Below, piece by piece: positions 1-9,593 of a stretch of DNA of 64,000 bases (position 1 is the first letter of the stretch; each line of letters starts with the position of its first letter). The notes under the pieces are model-generated. The model was not told the origin of the DNA and made no database searches. It was given only the letters and a program-made list of their open reading frames with translations. A program made the translations under genes and the position numbers. Source of the stretch: DASXQK01 sp963724385 (GTDB taxonomy: Bacteria > Pseudomonadota > Alphaproteobacteria > Dongiales > Dongiaceae); the NCBI GenBank assembly GCA_963724385.1, contig CAVRUJ010000001.1:1054001-1118000 (forward strand), read 5' to 3'.

Positions 1-135
1 AAGGAATTCCTGACTGGCTGTGAGTTGGCCGGGACTGTAGTCGCCCGACGGCGATGCGCGCAACTGTAAGCGCTCATGGCGCTCCGTCATCCGCGGGCCT
101 GATCGCGCCCATGACAGCTAGGAAGGCTCGGTCCC

Positions 136-2884
136 CTACCCTCGCGGCGGCGTGCGTTCCGGAGGCTTCTCGCGGGCGAGGAATTCGCGGGTCGCCGCCA
201 CCGCGTCGGCCAGGCCGGCCCGGCGGATTTCGATCCCGGCCGGGAAGGCGCTCAGCAGGCGCGAGGGCAGCTGCCGGTCCAGCAGCACGAAGACGCCCCG
301 ATCGTCGGCCCGGCGGATCAGCCGCCCGAAGGCCTGCTTGAGGCGTAGCCGCGCCAGCTGATCGTCGTAGCCTGCGCCGCCGAAGACGGCCTTGCGGGCC
401 CGGTGGAGTATGGTCGGCCTGGGCCAGGGCACACGGTCGAAGACGATGAGGCGGAGGCTGCGTCCCGGCACATCCACCCCGTCGCGCACCGCGTCGGTCC
501 CGAGCAGGCAGGCATCCTCCTCCGCCCGGAAGATGTCGACGAGGGTCCCGGTGTCGAGCCCGTCCACATGCTGGGCCAGCAAGGTCAGGCCGGCAGCATC
601 GAGATCGCCGGCGATGCGCCGGTGCACGGCGCGCAAGCGCTCGATGGCGGTGAAGACGCCGAGCCCGCCGCCGCCTGCGGCCAGGAACAGCGCGCGGTAG
701 GCCGAGGCGACCTGGTCCGGTTCTCTCTTATCGATATCGGTGACGATGAGCACGCGGGTCTGGGCCGCGTAGTCGAAGGGCGAGGGTACCCGTGCCCGGA
801 TCGCGCTGGGCAGGTGGTTGGCGCCGGTGCGCGCCTCGGCCGCGGCCCAGTCGGCCGCTTCGTCGCCGCGCCCGTCGGTGAGCGTGGCCGAGGTCACGAC
901 CACGCCGTGGGCCGGCCGCGCCACGACCGTGGCAAAGGGGATCGTGGGATCGATCCAGTGGCGATAGAAGCCGACGTCGATGTCGCGGCCTTCGATGCGC
1001 TCGATGGCGAACCAATCGACGAACTGGGCCGGCGTCGCCTCGCCAAGCGCCCCCAGCATGTCGCGCCAGGCGGCGACCTCCATGTCGCTGCGACGTTCTG
1101 AGGCCGCGGGTCAGCGCCTCGATCCGCTGGCGGGTCGGCGTGTCCAGCGTATCGGCCTCGTCCACCAGGCGCTTGGTGAGTCGGTTGGCGAGCGCGCGCA
1201 TGGGCTTAAGCAACGCATCGAGGGCGATGCCGAGGGCGGCGGCCCGCTGGAGCAGGGCCTCATGGGGGTGGATCGCGTCGGCTTCCAGGCCATGAGGCCC
1301 GTCTACGCCGGCAGCCCGTGCGCGTACCAGCACCCGCACCTCGACGAGGAAGCGTTCCATGGCGCCCATGGGGGCGCCTTCGGCCAGGCGCCGGAGCCAG
1401 CCCTCGGCGGGAAGATTGCGGGCCGCCTCCAGGACTGACTGCAGGTCGGCATTGGCCTCTTCGTCGCCGGCGATCAGATCCTCGATCCGGCGCTTCAAGC
1501 CGCGCAGGCGGCCCGAATCCCCGCCGATGAGCCAGCGGCGCAGCTCCGCCGTCTCCATCCCGGTCAGATGGGCGGCGAAGGCTCCGTCGGCGGCGTCGAA
1601 CAGGTGGTGGCCCTCATCGAAGATATAGCGGGTCGGCAGATCCGCTTCGTCGTCCGCCGCACGGGCGGCCTGGATCATGGTGAGGGCGTGGTTGGCGATG
1701 ACCATACTGGCCCGGCGTGCGCGGCGCACGCCGCGCTCGATGAAGCATTTGCGGTAGTGCTCGCAGGCCGAGTAGATGCATTCGCCCCGCCGGTCGACGA
1801 GGCCTTGGGTGCGGGCCCTGCCGATCAGGTCGGAGAGCCAGCCCGGAAAATCGCCGCCGGCGATGTCGCCGTCCCGGCTGGCCAGAGCCCAGCGGGCGAC
1901 GAGGCCGAGGGCCAGCGCCTCGGCGGGCCGGCTCCCGAGCGCGCGCACCGCCTCTTCGTAGTTCAGCAGGCAGAGATAGTTCTCCCGGCCCTTGCGGATG
2001 ACCGTCTTCTCGGCCTTGGCGCTGCGGGTCGGGTAGAGCTTGTCCAGCTCGCCGTCGATCTGACGCTGCAGGTTGCGGGTGAATGTGCTGATCCAGACCG
2101 TGCCGTCGTTGCGCTCGGCCCAGAGGCTGGCGGGCGCAATGTAGCCCAGCGTCTTGCCCACGCCCGTGCCGGCCTCGGCCAGCACGAATTGCGGCTCGCC
2201 CTCGGTCAGGCGCGGCCGGAAGGCCGCGGCGACGGCCGAGGCGTAATCGGCCTGCTGAGGCCGCGCCTCAGCACCCTCGCCCAGGAGCTTGGCGAGGCGC
2301 CGGCGTGCTTCGGCCGGCTCCACGGGCTCGCTGCCGGGCGGTGGCGGCGGGGCATAGTCCTGCCATTCGGGCAGCTTCGCCCAGACATCGAGGCCGCTGC
2401 TGCGATCGCCCATCTCGCCGAGGCCAAGGGCGCCGACGATGGCAGGGCCCCAGGCCCAACCGCCCTTGGCCATGGTGAGCGCGATGCGAGCGAGACGCGG
2501 ATCGGGCGAGGCGGCGGCAAGCTCCGTCAGCAGCGCGGCCGCCGACCGGTGCAGGCTGGCCGCTTCATCTTCCAGGCCATGGGGTGCTGCCAAGCCCAGG
2601 GCTTCGGCCAGGCCGCGCGGCGTCGGCAGGCAGAAGCGGGCGGGCCGGACGAAGGCGAACAGCTCCAGCAGGTCATAGGCCGCGAATCGCTCGATCCCGA
2701 GGCGCTTTGCCGTCGCCGGCGCATGGCAGAGCATGGGTTTCTCGGCCGGCACTCTGCGGGCCGCCTCGGCCGGCGTGATCAGCGCAATCTCGCCCGCAGG
2801 ATCGAGCCAAGCCGCGGCGGCGAAGCCGGCCACGAGCACGGGGGCGGCGGGCAGTGCTGGCGATGGCGGAGGGTTCGAGGGCAT
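136..2884 (-). pseudogene. DinG/XPD-type ATP-dependent DNA helicase, frameshifted
   Basis: Superfamily 2 helicase of the DinG/XPD type, expected to unwind DNA with an Fe-S cluster. The upstream frame starts at 2884 and shows Walker A AEAGTGVGKT (about residues 237-245), four cysteines placed as in XPD-type Fe-S domains (305, 369, 374, 380) and motif II DEGHH (423-427). Near 1085-1110, about codon 600, homology jumps to the +1 frame. There 1083-136 encodes the second RecA-like domain, with a GRLIRR motif VI and FVLLDRQ. Repaired length would be about 915 residues. One extra base (or two missing) explains the break; I cannot tell a real mutation from a sequencing or assembly error. Both halves keep good coding character, so any lesion is recent. 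Confidence 0.8.
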
Positions 2885-2968
2885 GGGCAGCAGGGGACGA
2901 GTCTACGTCAGCCCTCGCCAGCGGCGCGACAGAAGAAACCGCGCAGGCTTACGCCACGGCCGAACTGG

Positions 2969-3817
2969 CTACAGCCCGAACCGCGCCCACAGCGCCCGCT
3001 CCTCGGTCGCCGCCAGCGCCTGCTCTGCCCAGCCGTCCAGCGACCCAGAGGCAAGGCGCCGGCCGAACAGACCGCGCCTTGCCGTCACCGGCACCAGTTT
3101 CACCTTCAGGCCGAAACGCTCGCGCAGGGTCCTGCGCAGATCGCCGATGCCGTCGATGAGGCCGCGGGCCAGCGCCTGGCGCGCGGTCCAGAACTCGCCG
3201 CTGAAGAGTTCCGTTTCATCGGCCTTGAGGCGACCGGCCCGGCGCTCGCGCACCTGGGCCTTGAAGTTGTCGTGGATCTCGCCCTGAAGTCGCTCGAGGC
3301 GCGCCACGTCTTCCGGCTGCTCCGGACGGAAGGGATCGAGCATGGACTTCCTGGGGCCGGCCGTATGGAGGCGCCGCTCGACGCCGATACGCTGAAGCAG
3401 CTCGGCGAATCCGAAGCCCGAACTGATCACGCCGATGGAGCCGACGATGGAAGATTCGTCGGCGAAGATCTCGTCTCCGGCAGTCGCCAGCCAGTAACCG
3501 CCCGAGGCGGCGACGTCCTCGACGAAGGCCAGCACCGGCACCTTTTTCTCCGCCGCCAGCGCCCGGACTCGCTTGGCGATAAGGGAAGACTGCACCGCCG
3601 AGCCGCCCGGCGAGTTGATGGCCAGGGCCACGGCCTGAAGGTTCTTCAGGCTGAAGGCGCGCTCGAGTGGCCCCGCCATGGTGGCCATGGATAAACCGCC
3701 GCCGCCTGCCGGCCAGGGCATGCCGATGGCGCCCGACAAGCGGACGACGGCGATCTTCGGCCCGCGAGAGAACCAATGAAGGGGGTTGAGGTAGGAGAGA
3801 ATGGCGGTCGCGGTCAT
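2969..3817 (-). CDS. S49 family peptidase (SppA/SohB-like)
   Basis: Signal-peptide-peptidase-like serine protease of 282 residues. The S49 Ser/Lys dyad is visible: Ser105 in DVAASGGYW and Lys157 in GPRKSML, with the NSPGG loop near 69-72. The start at 3817 (MTATAILSYL) is preferred over the longer frame from 3934 because homology begins there. There is no convincing long N-terminal transmembrane segment, only a short hydrophobic stretch (residues 3-16), so this is the short single-domain form. Members cleave peptides at the inner membrane; the substrate here is unknown. It sits just before the helicase on the same strand, with 84 bp between them. Confidence 0.87.
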   Translation of the reverse strand: MTATAILSYLNPLHWFSRGPKIAVVRLSGAIGMPWPAGGGGLSMATMAGPLERAFSLKNLQAVALAINSPGGSAVQSSLIAKRVRALAAEKKVPVLAFVEDVAASGGYWLATAGDEIFADESSIVGSIGVISSGFGFAELLQRIGVERRLHTAGPRKSMLDPFRPEQPEDVARLERLQGEIHDNFKAQVRERRAGRLKADETELFSGEFWTARQALARGLIDGIGDLRRTLRERFGLKVKLVPVTARRGLFGRRLASGSLDGWAEQALAATEERALWARFGL

Positions 3818-3987
3818 GGCCGGCGAGACTACTACGCCCCGAAGCGCGATGCCTCCTCCTCGTTCGTTCCCTCCCAGCCGGCTCAGTGCCAGTTCGCCAC
3901 AGGGCCGCTCGAGCAGGCGTTCAGGGCGTGACATCAGCGGGCAGCTTCGCTGAGCTCAGGGACTGGAGCCGATGCTGGGTATGCGTG

Positions 3988-4368
3988 CTACTCCACCCGC
4001 GACAGTTTCAACGCCCTATCGACCTCGATCAGTATCCTCTCCATCGGGTCGAGCTTGCGCAGGATGGCGTCGGCGCCGAGCTTCCTTGCCGTTTGGACGG
4101 TATCCACATTGTAGAACAACCCCGCACCGGAGACCGCGATGATGCCGACCCTGCCGCCCTGCTTTCGAATTTCGGCGATGACTTCGCCGCCTTCAATGCC
4201 CGGCATGATCATGTCGGTGATCACCACATCGGGCTGGTGCTGACGGTAGAGCTCCAATCCCTCGCCCCCGTCGGCCGCCTCGAGAACGACGTGGCCCTTA
4301 CCTTCAAGGATCAAGCGGAGCATGTTGCGATAGGACCAGTCGTCGTCGACTACCAGAATCCAGGCCAT
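3988..4368 (-). CDS. Single-domain response regulator (CheY-like receiver)
   Basis: Stand-alone receiver of 126 residues with no output domain. The acidic pocket (DDD at 8-10) and phospho-acceptor Asp52 in ITDMIMP are present. The usual Lys-Pro near the end reads RKLDP, so the Lys is kept but the following proline is lost. The start at 4368 is supported by a GGGAG Shine-Dalgarno about 8 bases upstream; the frame is open further upstream but without homology. It is divergent from the OLD-like gene at 4679. A second receiver of identical length lies on the other side of that gene. Its partner kinase is not in the window. Confidence 0.88.
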   Translation of the reverse strand: MAWILVVDDDWSYRNMLRLILEGKGHVVLEAADGGEGLELYRQHQPDVVITDMIMPGIEGGEVIAEIRKQGGRVGIIAVSGAGLFYNVDTVQTARKLGADAILRKLDPMERILIEVDRALKLSRVE

Positions 4369-4458
4369 GGTCTGCTCCCTTTCGTGCTGAGCGCGGCCAT
4401 CCCGGGTCGCGCCCTCGTGAGCCCGCCGCTCACTTCGGTCCATGCCTTTCGCCCACAA

Positions 4459-4678
4459 CCCCTAGCGGAAGGTATTCGAGTCCCCCTATATGCTGTGGTT
4501 AAGCAAAAACGCGTTGTTAACAAAGTTGAGCATAGAATTTATTGGTAAATGAAAAATTTAGGACAAATTCCTGGCAAAAAGCGGGCCGTCAAGTTCTCGG
4601 CAACACCGCGCCATTGAACGCTCGGAATTCGTCCGGCCTGTTTTCGAGATCGAAGGGGCACCGGCGGGTGATAAAGGG
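4459..4678. promoter_or_regulatory. AT-rich divergent intergenic region
   Basis: This 220-bp gap separates the divergent receiver (minus) and OLD-like (plus) genes. Bases 4490-4570 are strikingly A/T rich compared with the surroundings (runs such as TTAAGCAAAAA, TTGTTAACAAAG, GAATTTATTGG), so promoters for both genes probably lie here. I could not fix a clean -35/-10 pair. Confidence 0.4.
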
Positions 4679-6916
4679 ATGAATTTCGAGGCATTGTCTT
4701 CCGTGGACGGGCCGCTCGCGCAAGGCGAGCCGGCCAACCGGGGCCCGCGGCCACCGCGGACCAAGGGCCAGCTGACCTTGCGGGAATTCCGCGTCCTGAA
4801 TTTCCGCAACATTGATGACAGCGGCTGGGTCCCCGTCGACCGGATCACGACGCTGCTCGGCCGCAACGAGTTGGGCAAGACGGCCCTGTTGAAGGGCCTC
4901 CATCGATTCAACCCGGCGAGCGCCGAGGCCTATGAGCCGCAACGGGATTTCCCGCGCTCGCGCTACACATCCGAGTTCCGCAATGCCGCCGACTGGCCGG
5001 CGGTGAGTTGCCGCTTCGCCATCGGCGAGGAACTGCGCGCGGCGCTGGCCGAGCTCACAGCGCCCGAGGAGGCGCCGCATCAGGTCACGGCGACGCGCTA
5101 CTACGATCGGTCGCTGAAGCTCGCCTTCGATCCGCCCCTGACGGAGGACGCGCTCTCGCCACGACAGATTCTGGAACCATTGCAGGCGCTTTGCGACGCG
5201 GCCATGTCGCTGGCGGCGCCCGCGGCGGACCAGGAAGAAGCCTACGCCGCCATCCGCCGGGATCTTCTGGAATGGATCGCGGCGACGAAAGCCGCGCTGG
5301 CTGGAATCGATTCCCTGCGCAGTCCGGCGGGCATGGCGCTTCTGGCCAGGATCGGCGACGAGGCGATGGCGAAGGGCAGGCCGGAAACCAAGGGGCCGAT
5401 CCAAGCCTTCCTGGCCGCGATCGCCGGGCCTTTGCAGATGATGTCGCGGCCGCCCTTGGCCGAGCGCCTGAGGCGGGAGATCGAAGCGCGGCTCCCTGTC
5501 TTCATCTATTTCGACAATGCGGGCGTGCTGGACAGCGCCGTTTATCTGCCGGGTCTGCTGGCGGACCTGGAACGCAAGCCGGACGACATGGCGGTGCGTA
5601 CCATCAACGCCATGTTCAAGCATGCCGGCCTGACCGCCCGCGAGATTGCCGATCTCGGTCACAGCCAGGCGCGCGCCCAGCACATCGCCGGCGAAGCGGC
5701 GACGCCCGAGGCGATCCAGAAGGATCAGGATCGCGCGATGCTGCGCAGCATCAAGCTGGGGTCGGCCTCGGCCGACATCACCCGCAAATTCGGCGCATGC
5801 TGGAAGCAGCAGCGCCATGTCATCCGCTATCACGCCGACGGCGATTTCTTCCGCATCTGGGTGGCCGACGACCGGCGCCCGGTAGTGGAGATCGAGCTCG
5901 AGCGGCGAAGCGAGGGATTCCGCTGGTTTTTCTCGTTCTACCTGGTCTTCCTGGGAGAATCCGACGCGATGGAGAAGGACGCCGTCCTGCTCCTCGATTC
6001 GCCAGGCCTCCATCTCCACCCCACGGCCCAGCAGGATCTTCTGGCGCTCATCGGCAAGCTCGCCGAGACCAACCAGGTGATCTATGGCACCCACTCGCCC
6101 TTCCTCATCGATGGCGACCATCTGGAGCGCGTGCGGCCGATCACGATTGACGAAACCGGCCGCTTCCATGTTTGCGTAGGCGACTGGCCCAAGGACAAGG
6201 AGACGATCTATCCGCTTCAGGCGGCGGCCGGCTACGCGATGATGCGCGGGCTGTTCGAGCACCGGAAGGTCGTGCTGGTGAAGGAGGTTTCGGATTATTT
6301 CTACCTGAATGCGCTTTCGCTGCTCTGCCGCAGGTCCGGGCGGACCGCACTTCCCGAGGACGTCAACCTGATGCCCTGCGGCGGCACGCTCATGCTGGCC
6401 AAGATCGTCGCCCTGTTCCTCGGTCAACCTACGAAGCCGGTCATCTTGCTGGACGGTGACGAGGTCTCGCGGACGGTGCGGGACAAACTGGTCAAGGAGT
6501 TCTACATGGGCCAGGACAGGCACATCGTCATGCTGGACGAAGTGCTGGGCAAACCCGGCTCGGGCATGGAGGATCTGTTCGGCGAGATCGTCATCCTGGG
6601 CGCGCTGGAGAGGATCCTGGGCAAGTCCATGCTGGTCCTGCCCGCCGACCGCACCGGCGCCGGCGTCATGGAGCATGTCAGCAACGCGGCGAAGCGCCTG
6701 GGCTTGGCCATGCCGGAAGGCTGGAAGGCGGAGATGGCGCGCCAGATCGCCAAGGACTGGACGGCCAAGGATCCCCGCGAAGCGCCGGCCGGCATCCTGG
6801 ATCGCGCTGCCGGCCTGTTTCAGGTGCTGATCGCCCGGTTCGATGACGATGCATCTGCTTTGAAGGCGGGGTCCGAGAAGCCGATGGCCGGCGCGAACTA
6901 CGCCAAGGCGTCCTGA
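4679..6916 (+). CDS. OLD-family-like protein: ABC-type ATPase fused to TOPRIM domain
   Basis: Protein of 745 residues with OLD (overcoming lysogenization defect) architecture. The N-terminal SMC/ABC ATPase has Walker A GRNELGKT (61-68), a signature-like RRSEGFRWF, Walker B VLLLDSPGLHLHP (Asp440) and a switch His in GTHSPFLI. The C-terminal TOPRIM shows Glu536 (VLVKEVSDYFYL) and DGD (592-594). Ser441 stands where the catalytic Glu of Walker B is expected, so ATPase chemistry may be altered. OLD proteins are nucleases, several of them in anti-phage systems (OLD, GajA of Gabija). No UvrD-like GajB or reverse transcriptase follows; instead two receiver genes flank it. Family placement is firm; biological role is unknown. 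The start is probable, with a GGTGA about 10 bases upstream. Confidence 0.82.
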   Translation: MNFEALSSVDGPLAQGEPANRGPRPPRTKGQLTLREFRVLNFRNIDDSGWVPVDRITTLLGRNELGKTALLKGLHRFNPASAEAYEPQRDFPRSRYTSEFRNAADWPAVSCRFAIGEELRAALAELTAPEEAPHQVTATRYYDRSLKLAFDPPLTEDALSPRQILEPLQALCDAAMSLAAPAADQEEAYAAIRRDLLEWIAATKAALAGIDSLRSPAGMALLARIGDEAMAKGRPETKGPIQAFLAAIAGPLQMMSRPPLAERLRREIEARLPVFIYFDNAGVLDSAVYLPGLLADLERKPDDMAVRTINAMFKHAGLTAREIADLGHSQARAQHIAGEAATPEAIQKDQDRAMLRSIKLGSASADITRKFGACWKQQRHVIRYHADGDFFRIWVADDRRPVVEIELERRSEGFRWFFSFYLVFLGESDAMEKDAVLLLDSPGLHLHPTAQQDLLALIGKLAETNQVIYGTHSPFLIDGDHLERVRPITIDETGRFHVCVGDWPKDKETIYPLQAAAGYAMMRGLFEHRKVVLVKEVSDYFYLNALSLLCRRSGRTALPEDVNLMPCGGTLMLAKIVALFLGQPTKPVILLDGDEVSRTVRDKLVKEFYMGQDRHIVMLDEVLGKPGSGMEDLFGEIVILGALERILGKSMLVLPADRTGAGVMEHVSNAAKRLGLAMPEGWKAEMARQIAKDWTAKDPREAPAGILDRAAGLFQVLIARFDDDASALKAGSEKPMAGANYAKAS

Positions 6917-7029
6917 GCGGGCGCATCGTTTCCGCTCCGAACCGGCGCCGAGGCTGATATAAGAAGCAGGTGTCGGCCGGTCGCGCGGCGCCATGCCGCG
7001 GAGTGCTTCAAGAGGGGCTGAGTGCGGGC

Positions 7030-7410
7030 ATGACAGGCAACGGGTCGAAGAAACTGCTGGTGGTCGACGACGAACCGTCGGTCTGCGCTCTCGTGTGCCG
7101 GGTCGCCGAGGCGGCCGGATACGAGGTCGCCGCCGCAGGCACGCATGAGGAATTCACCCGTGCCTATGACAGCCTCGCCCCCAACGTGATCGCCATGGAT
7201 CTGCTGATGCCCCAGGTGGATGGCATCGCGCTTCTGGAAATCCTGGCCGAGAAGCGTTGCCGGGCCAAGATCATCGTCATGACCGGGCATCACCCCGAGC
7301 TGCTGAAAAGCGCGGCGCGCATCGCCGCCGGCCACGGCCTCGACATCCGGGATACCCTGCATAAGCCCTTTGGCGAGAGCGAGCTGCGCCGGGTGCTGGG
7401 CGCGGACTGA
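7030..7410 (+). CDS. Single-domain response regulator (CheY-like receiver)
   Basis: Second stand-alone receiver, again 126 residues. The acidic pair is Asp13-Asp14, the phospho-acceptor Asp57 lies in AMDLLMP, and the conserved Thr (IVMTGHH) and Lys (LHKPFG) are both intact, so it looks fully competent. The start at 7030 follows a GAGGGG Shine-Dalgarno. It begins 113 bp after the OLD-like gene on the same strand and may share its transcript. It is only distantly similar to the receiver at 3988, so it is not a recent duplicate. Output must be through protein contact. Confidence 0.87.
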   Translation: MTGNGSKKLLVVDDEPSVCALVCRVAEAAGYEVAAAGTHEEFTRAYDSLAPNVIAMDLLMPQVDGIALLEILAEKRCRAKIIVMTGHHPELLKSAARIAAGHGLDIRDTLHKPFGESELRRVLGAD

Positions 7411-7455
7411 GGCCGACAAGGCGCGAGCGCGACCGGCAAAGCGCCGGAGAGCGGC

Positions 7456-7536
7456 TCAGCGCAGCCAGAGGGCCAGGATTACAGCCGCAACCAGGATGGC
7501 GCAGCCAATGGCGATGGTTCGGGTCTTGGGACTCAC
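7456..7536 (-). CDS. Putative 26-residue single-pass membrane peptide
   Basis: Tiny frame starting with GTG at 7536. The product begins MSPKTRTIAIGC and ends ALWLR: a basic N-terminus, about 17 hydrophobic residues (AIGCAILVAAVILALWL) and a terminal Arg, the layout of a small inner-membrane peptide. A strong GAGGAG Shine-Dalgarno sits 8 bases before the start. No family is recognised. It lies alone between the receiver gene and the short-chain dehydrogenase. Supported by the ribosome site and hydrophobicity only. Confidence 0.45.
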   Translation of the reverse strand: MSPKTRTIAIGCAILVAAVILALWLR

Positions 7537-7679
7537 GATCTCGGCTCCTCGACCAGGGGTTGGCGAATTGTGCCACGGCGATACGGCCTACGGGCCAAAA
7601 TCTTGAGAGCGACCTTGCGCGGCCCCGCGCGATCAGCCGACAGAACCGCAAGCCACCGGACCGCCTGCCGGATTCCCGT

Positions 7680-8408
7680 CTAAACGCTGTGCTCCAGGCG
7701 GCAATTCACGGGGATTTCCGTCACCGAAGCGGTGTTGGGCAGGGCAAGAACGGTGGCCACGAGACTGGCAATGGAGCCGGGCTGGATCATGTCCTCTGGC
7801 GCAATGGAAGTGACGTCCGCGGACATGTCGGTCGCCACATAGCCCGGGCAAATCGCTGTTGCCCTGATGCCGTGCTTCCAGCCGCTGTACCGGACCCCGT
7901 GAGTCAGCGCCAGGGTCGCGAACTTGCTCATGGAATATCCGGTGTAGACCTCGGTCGTCACCCGCTTTCCCGAAAGGGACACGATGTTGATCACGCGCCC
8001 GCTGCCCGAGGCCTTGAGGAAAGGATAGGCGGCGCGGATCACGCGGAGCGGACCCTTGGTATTCACCTCCCACATCTCGTCCAGCTGGGATTCCTCTCCG
8101 CTCTCGACGCTGAAGTCATGGCCGATGCCGGCGTTGTTGACCACGCCGTCGACGCGCCCGAAATGTGCGGCCGTCGCGGCAACCCAATCGGCCGCCGATC
8201 GTGGGCTGCTGGCGTCGTAGGCGTGGCCGAAGGCGCGGGTCTTCTCCATGCGGTCGAGCAAAGGCTTCAGAGTCTCAGGCCGACGCGCGCCCAGGCCGAG
8301 GCTGTAGCCGTCGGCGTAAAGGCGCTCGGCGATGGCGCGGCCGATGCCGCGGTTGGCGCCGCTGATCAGGATGACGCGGCCCTGGGGCGAGAGCGAAGCG
8401 TAAGTCAT
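7680..8408 (-). CDS. SDR family NAD(P)-dependent oxidoreductase
   Basis: Classical short-chain dehydrogenase of 242 residues. It shows the nucleotide-binding SGANRGIG near the N-terminus, NNAG, a catalytic Ser in INIVSLSG and the YSMSK catalytic Tyr/Lys pair. The start at 8408 follows an AGGAA Shine-Dalgarno. It lies 52 bp downstream of the agmatinase-like gene on the same strand and is probably co-transcribed with it. That suggests a role in amine or amino-acid catabolism, but the substrate cannot be read from sequence. Confidence 0.85.
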   Translation of the reverse strand: MTYASLSPQGRVILISGANRGIGRAIAERLYADGYSLGLGARRPETLKPLLDRMEKTRAFGHAYDASSPRSAADWVAATAAHFGRVDGVVNNAGIGHDFSVESGEESQLDEMWEVNTKGPLRVIRAAYPFLKASGSGRVINIVSLSGKRVTTEVYTGYSMSKFATLALTHGVRYSGWKHGIRATAICPGYVATDMSADVTSIAPEDMIQPGSIASLVATVLALPNTASVTEIPVNCRLEHSV

Positions 8409-8460
8409 GGCGGGTTCCTTCTGCGATGAAGATGATCGGACCGGCGGACAGTCCGGATTC

Positions 8461-9420
8461 TCAGCCGGATTGCTTTTTGCCCAGCGCAAAGAGGCCCAGC
8501 CATTCGTGGGCGATATGGGCCGCTGCCAGCGCGGTGATCTCCGAAATGTCGTAGGCCGGCGCCACCTCGACGATGTCCATGCCGACGAAGCGGGTTCCCG
8601 CCAGGCCCTTCAGAATGGCGATGGCCTGGGCCGAGGACAAGCCGCCGGGTACGGGCGTGCCCGTGCCGGGAGCGAAGCTGGGATCGAGGCAGTCGATGTC
8701 GAAAGTGAGATAGGCGCCATGGGCGCCGACGATGCGCCGGGCTTCGGCCGCGGTCTCGGCCGGTCCATGCTCATGCACCCAGGGCGCATCGAGCACGTTG
8801 AATCCCATGTGGTCGTCATTGTGGGTGCGAAGTCCGATCTGGACCGACCGGCCGGGATCCACCAGCCCTTCCCGGGCGGCGTGATAGAACATGGTGCCGT
8901 GGTCGACCCGGCCCAATCCTTGCGCATCGTTCCAGGTGTCGGAATGAGCATCGAAGTGGATCAGGCAGAGCGGGCCGTGGCGCTTGGCATGGGCCTTCAG
9001 CAGCGGGTAGCTGATGAAGTGATCGCCGCCGAGCGCCAGAAGCGCCGCGCCGGAGTCCAGGATCCGGGATGCATGGGCTTCGATGGCAGCCGGAATCTCC
9101 TCGGGTCGGCCATGGTCCCATTGGCAGTCACCGTAGTCGACGACCGCCAGCCGGTCGAAAGGATCGAAGGCCGCGCCATAGGGCCGGTTCCAGGCGTTGT
9201 TGGTGGAGGCCGCGCGGATCGCCCTCGGGCCGAGGCGGGCACCCGGCCGATTGGTCGTCGCGGTGTCGAGGGGAAAGCCCGAGACGGCCACGTCCACGCC
9301 GGCAAGATCCCTGCTGTACTTGCGCCGCATGAAGCTGAGAGTGCCGGCGAATGTCGGCTCGGGAATCGTGCCCTTCAGGTCTTCGCGCGTGAACGCATTG
9401 TCATTGTTGGTCGGCCGCAT
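8461..9420 (-). CDS. speB: Agmatinase family ureohydrolase
   Basis: Ureohydrolase of 319 residues in the arginase/agmatinase fold. The di-manganese ligand motifs are present: GGDHF, FDAHSDT and FDIDCLDPSFAPGTGTP. The last motif is typical of agmatinase-like members, which hydrolyse agmatine or guanidino acids to an amine plus urea. Guanidinopropionase and guanidinobutyrase share these motifs, so the exact substrate is open. It heads a short minus-strand unit with the dehydrogenase at 7680. The M24 gene upstream (9594) and MFS gene (10943) run the same way and could form an uptake and degradation module for a guanidino compound; that link is inference. Confidence 0.83.
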   Translation of the reverse strand: MRPTNNDNAFTREDLKGTIPEPTFAGTLSFMRRKYSRDLAGVDVAVSGFPLDTATTNRPGARLGPRAIRAASTNNAWNRPYGAAFDPFDRLAVVDYGDCQWDHGRPEEIPAAIEAHASRILDSGAALLALGGDHFISYPLLKAHAKRHGPLCLIHFDAHSDTWNDAQGLGRVDHGTMFYHAAREGLVDPGRSVQIGLRTHNDDHMGFNVLDAPWVHEHGPAETAAEARRIVGAHGAYLTFDIDCLDPSFAPGTGTPVPGGLSSAQAIAILKGLAGTRFVGMDIVEVAPAYDISEITALAAAHIAHEWLGLFALGKKQSG

Positions 9421-9593
9421 GCCTGCCTCTGTTAACGGATGTATGTCTCGAAGTGGAACGCACGGAAGATCCGGCCGGGCCCCCGTCGAGCTGCACTGCT
9501 TCCTTTTTGATCGTCACATTCGGGAGAGCCGTTGTCCATGCGGCCCATGCAACCCCAGCGCCGGGCAGCGCCTCGCGAGCACCCGGCTCAGGC

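Noticed and set aside
1..135. A gene at the left edge
   Set aside because: Short frames here overlap the helicase in antisense and have no ribosome site; I see nothing I can support in these 135 bases.
4679..6916. Gabija (GajA) defence gene
   Set aside because: No UvrD/GajB helicase follows; the downstream gene is a CheY-like receiver.
4589..6994. Long minus-strand open frame opposite the OLD-like gene
   Set aside because: Composition is Arg/Gly/His-rich with no motif, a typical antisense shadow of a GC-rich gene; the same holds for long frames opposite 1568-3694, 51415-53205 and 54634-56286.
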